A DNA stretch of 10,793 nt from Candidatus Aminicenantota bacterium (lineage in GTDB: Bacteria > Acidobacteriota > Aminicenantia > UBA2199): assembly GCA_020355945.1 (NCBI GenBank), contig CP070627.1:6223008-6233800 (forward strand), given 5' to 3'. How positions within the stretch are numbered: position 1 is the first letter of the stretch; every line of letters starts with the position of its first letter. Shown one piece after another: positions 5,926 to 10,793 of the stretch. Position numbers and translations under genes: made by a program. The notes under the pieces are model-generated. The model saw nothing but the letters and a program-made list of their open reading frames with translations, was not told where the DNA came from and did not search any database.

Positions 5926-6306
5926 ATGCCCGATAAAAAGAATAACTGTGCCTGTGGAGGCAGTGTCACACTCATTTTTCCCTGTTCCGGGGCTGCCGAC
6001 GTGGGTGAGATTTCGGACCGGGCTGCCCGGAATCTATCAGTCCAGGGCCATGGCAAGATGTTTTGCCTGGCCGGAATTGGCGGGAATATCAGTGGAATGA
6101 TTGATTCAGCCAGAGGTGCTGACCGGGTATTGGTCATTGACGGATGCGGGTTGGACTGTGCAAAAAAAACCATGGAAGAAAGAGGAATCGAGAATTTTCT
6201 CCATTTCCGGGTGACCGATCTGGGCATGGAAAAGTCAAAATCCCCAACCACACCAGAACGTATTGAATCAGTGGCTCAAAAGGGTAAAGAACTGCTTCTC
6301 AATTAA
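5926..6306 (+). CDS. DGC-domain putative zinc-binding cysteine protein
   Basis: A 126-residue soluble protein of the DGC family (PF08859), named after its Asp-Gly-Cys motif, seen here in VLVIDGCGLDC (Asp72-Gly73-Cys74, with Cys78). Other conserved features are the N-terminal CAC (Cys8, Cys10), LIFPCSGAADVGEISDRAAR (Cys20) and KMFCLAGIGG (Cys47). Six cysteines in 126 residues suggest a metal or metalloid site. The biochemical function of the family is not established; it is annotated as zinc-binding and often found in arsenic or metal-resistance operons. AAAAGGAGG lies 5 nt before the ATG. It sits 26 nt after the first mini-thioredoxin, so the two are probably co-translated. It could be a metallochaperone or sensor for the permease; this is inference. 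Confidence 0.85.
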   Translation: MPDKKNNCACGGSVTLIFPCSGAADVGEISDRAARNLSVQGHGKMFCLAGIGGNISGMIDSARGADRVLVIDGCGLDCAKKTMEERGIENFLHFRVTDLGMEKSKSPTTPERIESVAQKGKELLLN

Positions 6307-6320
6307 CAGGATAACAAAAA

Positions 6321-6334
6321 GTGGAGGGGTCCAC
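6321..6334 (+). repeat. Intergenic hairpin GTGGA-GGGG-TCCAC
   Basis: A perfect 5-bp stem with a GGGG loop lies 15 nt after the DGC gene stop and is followed by ACCCTATAGG rather than a T-run. The layout (AACAAAAA, then a G-rich and C-rich dyad, then CACCCTAT) resembles the spacer after the ccdA-like gene at 7832-7860. It may be a processing or attenuation element, or a degenerate short repeat. The rest of this 144-nt gap is A/T-rich and holds no recognisable gene. Confidence 0.4.
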
Positions 6335-6450
6335 ACCCTATAGGCGTCGTTCATGACCTTTAAAATGTACCAACCGGAAAAATGTTGTTTTTTTTGCGCG
6401 TTTTTACAGAATATTAATACAAAATAAAAAATAAAAGACTGGAGGCAACC

Positions 6451-6690
6451 ATGATGATTCAAGTATTGGGGCCGGGATGTCCCAAATGCAAAAAAATGGA
6501 GGAAATCGCACGCCAAGCGGCCAGCGAACTGACGAATGTTTATCTCGTGGAAAAAGTAACCGATATCCGGAAGATCACCGGTTTCGGAGTGGCCACCACT
6601 CCGGCGCTGGTTGTAAACGGATATGTCAAAGTCACCGGGAGAGTACCCTCCCCGGAAGAGATGAAAAAGATACTTTCTGCTTCATTGTAA
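6451..6690 (+). CDS. TM0996/MTH895-type mini-thioredoxin, copy 2
   Basis: A 79-residue paralogue of the protein at 5666, with MMIQVLGPGCPKCKK (Cys10/Cys13, CPKC) and the cis-proline loop TTPALVV (Pro51). The active-site dipeptide differs (Pro-Lys rather than Ala-Lys), which in the thioredoxin fold usually alters redox potential, so the two copies may have different partners. It has no signal peptide. GGAGG lies 5 nt upstream of the first ATG and 8 nt upstream of the second (6454); either may be used. The next gene, the exported thioredoxin, follows after 35 nt. Confidence 0.87.
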   Translation: MMIQVLGPGCPKCKKMEEIARQAASELTNVYLVEKVTDIRKITGFGVATTPALVVNGYVKVTGRVPSPEEMKKILSASL

Positions 6691-6725
6691 ATTGTAAAGA
6701 GGCAATTAAACGAGGAGTGCAAAAG

Positions 6726-7136
6726 ATGATGAAAAAAATCGTTTTTCTATTGGTTATTGGCTTGTTGGCTGTGGGCCTGCAAGGGGCATGCGCTAATGAT
6801 GAAAATCAAAAGGATAGTAAAACAGCAAAACAGGAAGAGAACAAGACCGCCAGCATAAAGGTTACATTTATCGAACTGGGGTCGGTAAGGTGCATCCCTT
6901 GCAAGAAGATGCAGCCCATCATGGAAGAGATCAAAAAAGAGTATAAAGGCCAGGTCAAGGTGGTTTTTTATGACGTCTGGACACCCGAAGGCAGGCCTTA
7001 TGCTTATCGGTATAGGATTCGTCTCATCCCTACCCAGGTATTCCTGGACAAGGACGGGAATGAATATTTCCGTCACGAAGGTTTTTTCCCCAAAGAGGAG
7101 TTGGTGAAGGTACTGAAGCAGAAAGGAGTTAAATGA
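6726..7136 (+). CDS. Exported thioredoxin-like protein (CIPC active site)
   Basis: A 136-residue thioredoxin-fold protein with an N-terminal signal (MMKKIVFLLVIGLLAVGLQG), a charged linker (22-44), the active site LGSVRCIPCKKMQPIM (Cys56/Cys59) and the cis-proline segment RLIPTQVFLDKDGN (Pro102). GAC22 after the hydrophobic core is a poor lipobox (QGAC), so it may be a lipoprotein or a protein cleaved by signal peptidase I; either way it faces the periplasm. The start at 6726 is set by GAGGAG 8 nt upstream; the frame is open further upstream but lacks sense there. Its stop overlaps the start of the CcdA-like gene (ATGA), which strongly suggests a functional pair: the membrane protein passes electrons to this thioredoxin. 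Confidence 0.88.
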   Translation: MMKKIVFLLVIGLLAVGLQGACANDENQKDSKTAKQEENKTASIKVTFIELGSVRCIPCKKMQPIMEEIKKEYKGQVKVVFYDVWTPEGRPYAYRYRIRLIPTQVFLDKDGNEYFRHEGFFPKEELVKVLKQKGVK

Positions 7137-7831
7137 TGCATGAATCTTTGTTTACCTGGTTAACGAACCTTGTGCAATCTACATTCCTGCTTGCCCTGTT
7201 GGGGGCATTCCTCTGGGGTGTTCTCAGCATCCTGTTAAGTCCATGCCACCTGACCAGCATTCCCCTGGTAGTGGGTTACATCAGTCATCAAGGTGTGAAA
7301 ACCTTCAGGAAGGCATTCTGGACTTCTTTTGCCTTTTCTTTTGGCATCCTTATAACCATTGGCCTGATCGGCCTGGTGACCGCTCTCCTGGGCCGCATGA
7401 TGGGCGATATCGGGAAGTGGGGCAATTACCTGGTGGCAGCGGTTTTTTTCATTGTGGGATTGGTTTTGCTTGAAATCATACGCTTTGATTTTCCCGGAAT
7501 CGGCCAGTTGAAATTCAAAAAAAGAGGAGTCTGGGCTGCACTGGTCCTGGGATTAATTTTCGGGATTGCCCTGGGCCCCTGCACATTTGCCTATATGGCA
7601 CCTGTACTGGCAATTACCCTTTTTTCACCCTCTTCCAGCTTTATTAAGGATTTCTTATTACTTGCCCTGTATGGTATCGGGCACTGCCTGGTGATTGTCA
7701 TGGCAGGCACCTTTACGGAAGTTATCCAAAAATATTTGAATTGGAATGAGAAATCAAAAGGCACACTGATCGTTAAACGGATTTGCGGTATCCTGGTTAT
7801 TATTGCCGGGATTTATATGTTAACAATGTAA
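7133..7831 (+). CDS. CcdA/DsbD-type membrane electron carrier
   Basis: A 232-residue protein with about six transmembrane helices, annotated generally as cytochrome c biogenesis transmembrane protein. Two conserved cysteines, each next to proline, mark the redox pair: LLSPCHLTSIPLVVGYI (Cys38) and ALGPCTFAYMAPVLA (Cys150). These proteins accept electrons from cytoplasmic thioredoxin and deliver them to thioredoxin-fold partners outside the membrane. Here the candidate donors (two mini-thioredoxins) and the acceptor (exported CIPC thioredoxin) are in the same operon, and the start codon overlaps the stop of the acceptor gene. No cytochrome c maturation genes are nearby, so a role in metalloid or thiol stress is likelier than haem attachment. 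Confidence 0.88.
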   Translation: MMHESLFTWLTNLVQSTFLLALLGAFLWGVLSILLSPCHLTSIPLVVGYISHQGVKTFRKAFWTSFAFSFGILITIGLIGLVTALLGRMMGDIGKWGNYLVAAVFFIVGLVLLEIIRFDFPGIGQLKFKKRGVWAALVLGLIFGIALGPCTFAYMAPVLAITLFSPSSSFIKDFLLLALYGIGHCLVIVMAGTFTEVIQKYLNWNEKSKGTLIVKRICGILVIIAGIYMLTM

Positions 7832-7837
7832 CACAAA

Positions 7838-7852
7838 GGGGGTGGCACCCCC
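7838..7852 (+). repeat. Intergenic palindrome GGGGGTG-G-CACCCCC
   Basis: A perfect dyad with 7-nt arms lies 6 nt after the ccdA-like stop; in RNA it would fold as a 5-bp G-C stem with a TGGCA loop. ACCCTATT follows, not a T-run, so it is not a clear terminator. It may reduce or process the message before the ACR3 gene. The remainder of the 135-nt gap to 7966 shows no gene. Confidence 0.5.
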
Positions 7853-7966
7853 ACCCTATTATTGCTGCAGGAATACGCAAATGCCGGAGGAAAAATAGTG
7901 GAATGAAAACAAGGTTTTGCAAGATAGTAATACAAAAAAAGGCTTTTTATAACAGGAGGTATGCTT

Positions 7967-9142
7967 ATGAACGAAAAACAAATCGAGAGAAAGCTTAATG
8001 TGTTTGAAAAATACCTTTCGCTGTGGGTTATATTATGTATTGCAGCAGGAATCATCATTGGGAAAATTGCTCCAAAAACGGCAAAATTCCTGGACGGGAT
8101 GGCGATTTATGTTAATCAATCTCCGGTCGTATCCATTCCCATTGCCATCTGCCTGTTTTTTATGATGTATCCCATCATGGTGAAAATTGACTTTTCCAAT
8201 GTGATAAAGTCCGGGAAGACACCAAAACCCATTGGTTTAACTCTTTTCGCCAATTGGGCCATCAAGCCTTTTACCATGTATTTTATTGCCATCTTTTTCC
8301 TGGGTTTTCTTTTTAAAACCTTTATCGGGGTGGATGCCACCGACCTGGTTAAACTTCCGCCCGGGGCTGACTGGGCTGTGGGCAGCATTCATGGGGCGGG
8401 AAAAGTGGTACTGCACGAAGGACTAAAAATGCTGGAAATCCCGTTATGGAGAAGTTATTTAGCTGGTTGTATCCTCCTGGGGATTGCCCCCTGTACGGCA
8501 ATGGTCCTGGTCTGGGGATACCTGGCCAGGGGAAACGATGCCCATACACTGGTGATGGTGGCAATCAACTCCCTGACCATGTTGGTTTTATATGGACCAT
8601 TGGGAGGGTTTTTACTCGGGGTTGGGCGTTTACCTATTCCCTGGCAGGCATTATTACTCTCTATCAGTATATACGTTGCCTTACCCTTGATTGCCGGTTT
8701 TTTTTCCAGGAAATTCATCATAAAAGCAAAAGGAGAAAAATGGTTCAATGACAAATTTCTTCACCTGTTGACCCCGGTTTCAATTGTGGCCCTGCTGTTC
8801 ACATTGGTCCTGCTGTTTTCCTTCAAAGGTGACATTATACTCACGCAGCCGCTGACCATCCTCTGGATTGCCATCCCGCTCTTTATCCAAACCAATTTGA
8901 TCTTCTGGATAACTTATGGTCTGGCACGGGTGTTAAAGTTGAAATATGTGGATGCTGCTCCGTCAGCCATGATAGGGGCCAGCAACCATTTTGAGGTTGC
9001 TATTGCCACGGCCACATTAATATTCGGTTTATCTTCCGGTGCAGCCCTGGCAACGGTGGTGGGTGTATTAATCGAGGTTCCGGTAATGCTTATGCTGGTA
9101 AAAATCTGTCTAAAGACAAACCACTGGTTTAAACGCACATGA
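7967..9142 (+). CDS. acr3: ACR3-family arsenite efflux transporter
   Basis: A 391-residue membrane protein of the ACR3 (BART superfamily) arsenite permeases, which export As(OH)3 using the membrane potential or proton gradient. About ten hydrophobic segments are visible. The signature [19 protein letters not shown] (173-190) includes the essential thiol Cys176. A second conserved stretch, [14 protein letters not shown] (337-350), and the conserved Glu370 in VLIEVPVML are present. Length and motifs are complete. I start at 7967 because AGGAGGT ends 6 nt upstream; the ATG at 7961 directly abuts that site. It is the last gene of the operon, after a 135-nt gap with a hairpin. No arsenate reductase (ArsC) is in the window, so the system as seen handles arsenite or species reduced elsewhere. 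Confidence 0.95.
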   Translation: MNEKQIERKLNVFEKYLSLWVILCIAAGIIIGKIAPKTAKFLDGMAIYVNQSPVVSIPIAICLFFMMYPIMVKIDFSNVIKSGKTPKPIGLTLFANWAIKPFTMYFIAIFFLGFLFKTFIGVDATDLVKLPPGADWAVGSIHGAGKVVLHEGLKMLEIPLWRSYLAGCILLGIAPCTAMVLVWGYLARGNDAHTLVMVAINSLTMLVLYGPLGGFLLGVGRLPIPWQALLLSISIYVALPLIAGFFSRKFIIKAKGEKWFNDKFLHLLTPVSIVALLFTLVLLFSFKGDIILTQPLTILWIAIPLFIQTNLIFWITYGLARVLKLKYVDAAPSAMIGASNHFEVAIATATLIFGLSSGAALATVVGVLIEVPVMLMLVKICLKTNHWFKRT

Positions 9143-9160
9143 AAGGAAGGTATAAACGTT

Positions 9161-9179
9161 AATAAAAAATTTTTTTATT
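9161..9179. terminator. A/T-only inverted repeat after the ACR3 gene
   Basis: AATAAAAAA meets TTTTTTTATT 18 nt after the ACR3 stop. This could form a weak A-U hairpin ending in a U-rich tail, so it might end the operon transcript. It lacks a GC stem, so the call is tentative. Confidence 0.3.
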
Positions 9180-9192
9180 TCCCACCCTTTTG

Positions 9193-9223
9193 TTGACAAA
9201 ATTGAAACAATAATACATATTAT
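9193..9223 (+). promoter_or_regulatory. Probable promoter of the exbD-like gene
   Basis: TTGACA (9193-9198) is a full -35 consensus. Possible -10 boxes are CATATT (9216-9221, 17-nt spacer) or TATTAT (9218-9223, 19-nt spacer); the A/T-rich sequence makes the choice ambiguous. The palindrome at 9227-9246 would cover the transcription start. Confidence 0.5.
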
Positions 9224-9226
9224 TAA

Positions 9227-9246
9227 TGTTATATTCTAATATAACA
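9227..9246. promoter_or_regulatory. 20-bp perfect palindrome TGTTATATT-CT-AATATAACA
   Basis: Nine-base arms are exact inverted copies around CT. It lies just downstream of the presumed -10 region and 45 bp before the exbD-like start codon, the position of a repressor operator. Regulators of TonB/ExbBD systems often respond to metals or redox, but the cognate protein is not identifiable here. It differs from the arsenic-operon dyad in sequence and geometry, so it is probably a separate regulon. Confidence 0.6.
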
Positions 9247-9291
9247 ATACTAAAACATTAAAACAGATAACTATTGTAATGGAGGTAAAAA

Positions 9292-9666
9292 ATGGTAACA
9301 AAAGCAAATCCCAATGTGGTCCCGTTGTGTGACATTTTATTGGTGCTGTTGATCATCTTTATGGTGATCAGTCCAATGGCCCAGGCCGGCGTAGACGTCA
9401 GGCTTCCCGATCGCACCGGTCTTAAAGGTAAGCCGGTTTTCCTGGCCATTGAGAAGGAAGGTTTGATCACTGTTAATAAGGAAAAATTCACTGACCTGGT
9501 ACTGTTGGAAAAGTGGCTAACCGACCTTTATCGACCTCGAACCGACAGCACAATATTTGTGCAGTCCCATAAAGATGTTCGCTACAAATATGTGGTAAAA
9601 ATTATTGATGTGATCAAGAGCGCGGGTGTGGATAAAGTGTGTATGGTTCCCCAAAACAAGGAGTAA
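9292..9666 (+). CDS. ExbD/TolR-family proton-channel protein, orphan
   Basis: A 124-residue single-pass inner-membrane protein of the ExbD/TolR family, which pairs with an ExbB/TolQ pentamer to use proton flow for TonB- or Tol-dependent work at the outer membrane. The N-terminal motif NVVPLCDILLVLLIIFMV (8-25) contains the essential proton-carrying aspartate (Asp14) at the start of the helix. A periplasmic domain of about 90 residues follows, with FLAIEKEGLITVNKE, STIFVQSHKDVRYKYVVKIID and VMVP-like ends (VCMVPQNKE). GGAGG lies 6 nt upstream of the ATG. The odd point is that no exbB, tonB or second exbD is adjacent, so it must work with a partner encoded elsewhere or be a leftover of a larger cluster. 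Confidence 0.9.
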   Translation: MVTKANPNVVPLCDILLVLLIIFMVISPMAQAGVDVRLPDRTGLKGKPVFLAIEKEGLITVNKEKFTDLVLLEKWLTDLYRPRTDSTIFVQSHKDVRYKYVVKIIDVIKSAGVDKVCMVPQNKE

Positions 9667-9698
9667 AAGTTAAGCCGCCGCAGTTGAGAGGAAATGAG

Positions 9699-9723
9699 GC
9701 ACCCTATTAGGAGGGCGCTTTCT
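9699..9723 (+). terminator. Possible imperfect terminator hairpin after exbD-like gene
   Basis: GC-A-CCCT and AGGG-C-GC pair around a short loop (ATTAGG) at 9699-9718, with one internal mismatch, followed by TTTCT. It lies 32 nt after the stop codon, a plausible position. The stem is short, so the call is weak. Confidence 0.35.
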
Positions 9724-9805
9724 AGCAAAGGTAACAGGTGCAGGTTAGAGGTGCAGTTTGTCATGATGCCTCAGGCCTCACCCGGAGATGGATGAAAATA
9801 AGAAA

Positions 9806-9837
9806 CCACAGATTACCCAGATTACACAGATTTTTTT
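9806..9837. repeat. Three 9-bp tandem units (CACAGATTA type) plus T-run
   Basis: CACAGATTA, CCCAGATTA and CACAGATTT follow each other at 9807-9833, then T residues lead directly into the ACACGAAG-type element. Short 9-bp tandem units of this type occur as intergenic elements in many environmental genomes (from memory). No coding or CRISPR structure is present. Confidence 0.65.
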
Positions 9838-9884
9838 CCTTCGTGTCCCTTTATGCTTCACTGTAACTTCGTGGCTAATTTTTT
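9838..9884 (-). repeat. Dispersed ACACGAAG repeat, copy B (inverted)
   Basis: Read on the minus strand this begins AAAAAATTAGCCACGAAG, identical for 23 nt to 3373-3395, then diverges (GTGAAGCATAAAGG) and ends ACACGAAGG like copy A. It lies 23 bp beyond the stop of the minus-strand epimerase gene. The other 150 bp of this intergenic region (9667-9805) contain no recognisable gene, only the direct pair AGGTGCAG and the possible terminator. Confidence 0.7.
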
Positions 9885-9907
9885 AAGGTATTTTCATGGT
9901 GGGCTAA

Positions 9908-10793
9908 CTATTTTATCGTTATTGATTCACATTTTTTCAGGAAGTCAGGGTCCACATCAGCACCATGCCCGGGTGTATCCGGTAGTTGGATATCGCCAAT
10001 GTTGTAAATGGCCCCACCAATAACCGGGTCTTCTGCAAGCATTAAATGACTATCGAGGTCGGCGAACCGGATATTGGGGCGAGCAGAAACCAGGTGGGCG
10101 GCTGCGGTTAGTCCTAAGCGACTCTCTGCCATACAGCCTACCATACAGGGAATCCCGGCACTTTCAGCCACCGCATTGATCTTTAGAGCGGTGTGGATAC
10201 CCCCGGATTTGGCTAACTTGATGTTAAAATAATCACAGCAGCCCATAGAAGCCAGCTTAAACGCATCATGGTGATCGCACAGGGACTCATCCGCCATGAT
10301 GGCAATAGAGGTTTTTTCCCTGATACGCCGCATATTTTCATAATCCCAATAAGCAACGGGTTGTTCGCAGTACTGGATGCCAAACGGCTCCAGGGCTCTT
10401 AAAGTGGTGACTGCCGTATTATAATCCCAACCCTGGTTGGCATCAATGCGAATAGGTAGATCATCACCAATGGCTTTCCTTATCTGTTTAATCCGCTGGA
10501 TATCTTGATCTTTGCCGGTGCCCAATTTGACTTTGACTGCTTTGAATCCCTGTTTTTTGTAATTTGCGGCTTTCTTTGCCATATGAAGGGGTTTATCAAT
10601 ACCAATGGAAAGATCGGTCCAGAAACTCCGCTTTCCTCCACCTAAAACAGCGTATAACGGGAGCTGGGCTGCTTTACCTACCAGGTCATATAAGACCATA
10701 TCAAAGGCACTGCGCAGGGCGCTGTTTTGCACTAAAAAACGGTTGATCTCTTCCATCCGCTCTTCAATATTTAACGGGTCCTTATTCAACCAA
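9908..10793 (-). CDS. Dipeptide epimerase, enolase superfamily (5' end outside window)
   Basis: The C-terminal 294 or so residues of an enolase-superfamily protein (muconate-lactonizing subgroup); the N-terminal capping part lies beyond the window edge, where the frame is still open (the first residues here are ...WLNKDPLNI, not a start). Visible catalytic elements, numbered from the leucine codon at 10789: KVK (Lys86, Lys88), metal ligands Asp116 in RIDANQGW, Glu142 in CEQPV, and Asp167 in ADES, plus Lys191 in NIKLAKSGG. The DLD motif (Asp244, Asp246) in FADLDSHLML binds the dipeptide amino group and points to L-Ala-D/L-Glu or related dipeptide epimerases rather than succinylbenzoate synthase. 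The probable role is peptidoglycan-peptide recycling or dipeptide catabolism; the exact substrate is undecided. Confidence 0.9.
   Translation of the reverse strand, partial: WLNKDPLNIEERMEEINRFLVQNSALRSAFDMVLYDLVGKAAQLPLYAVLGGGKRSFWTDLSIGIDKPLHMAKKAANYKKQGFKAVKVKLGTGKDQDIQRIKQIRKAIGDDLPIRIDANQGWDYNTAVTTLRALEPFGIQYCEQPVAYWDYENMRRIREKTSIAIMADESLCDHHDAFKLASMGCCDYFNIKLAKSGGIHTALKINAVAESAGIPCMVGCMAESRLGLTAAAHLVSARPNIRFADLDSHLMLAEDPVIGGAIYNIGDIQLPDTPGHGADVDPDFLKKCESITIK

Noticed and set aside
6477..6725. 5' extension of the exported thioredoxin gene by 83 codons
   Set aside because: It overlaps the second mini-thioredoxin in another frame and would bury the signal peptide; GAGGAG before 6726 sets the start.
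10564..10746. Plus-strand 60-codon frame opposite the epimerase
   Set aside because: It is an antisense shadow of a strongly conserved enolase-superfamily gene.
10787..10789. Start codon of the epimerase at the window edge
   Set aside because: The codon is TTG, the frame continues to the end of the window, and the family needs roughly 70-80 more N-terminal residues.

Overview
The window looks like a chromosomal segment of an uncultured or little-studied anaerobic, Gram-negative-type bacterium. It carries an ExbD/TolR-family protein (which implies an outer-membrane or cell-envelope energising system), a secreted gingipain-type C25 peptidase with a PKD domain, an L-Ala-D/L-Glu type dipeptide epimerase, and a thiol-rich arsenic operon of the kind found in anaerobes. 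Intergenic regions hold short dispersed repeats (ACACGAAG and CAGATTAC types) that I associate with metagenome-derived genomes such as Aminicenantes/Acidobacteriota or Cloacimonadota. That taxonomic guess is weak and rests on gene content only.

Layout: (1) 1-191, the end of something, plus a perfect 12-bp-arm hairpin. (2) 192-2477, minus strand, a secreted C25 cysteine peptidase with its own TTGACA/TAAAAT promoter. (3) 2478-2703, a divergent regulatory region with a 16-bp perfect palindrome and three GTTGTATTTT repeats. (4) 2704-3318, an exported protein of unknown function. (5) 3319-4260, a gene graveyard: an APP1-type (DUF2183) phosphatase fragment whose catalytic middle is missing, and, on the other strand, remnants of a UPF0175 antitoxin / DUF3368 PIN-toxin pair. 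A 25-bp direct repeat lies at each end. (6) 4238-9142, a seven-gene plus-strand arsenic/thiol operon. (7) 9193-9666, an orphan exbD-like gene behind a 20-bp perfect palindrome. (8) 9667-9907, repeat-rich intergenic DNA. (9) 9908 to the window end, minus strand, the 5'-truncated dipeptide epimerase.

The centre of interest is the operon at 4238-9142. A near-consensus promoter is followed by a dyad ATATCG-N8-CGATAT, and a second copy with one mismatch lies 124 bp downstream, just before the first transporter. This resembles ArsR/SmtB-type control, although no arsR lies in the window. Between the two sites sit two tiny overlapping reading frames with good ribosome binding sites. The genes then run: ArsP-like permease, TM0996/MTH895-type mini-thioredoxin, DGC-domain cysteine protein, a second mini-thioredoxin, an exported thioredoxin (CIPC), a CcdA-type membrane electron carrier, and an ACR3 arsenite efflux pump. 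Together they could form a cytoplasm-to-periplasm dithiol relay (mini-thioredoxins, then CcdA, then exported thioredoxin) coupled to two exporters for thiol-reactive metalloid species. The family roles are established. The idea that they act as one relay is inference.
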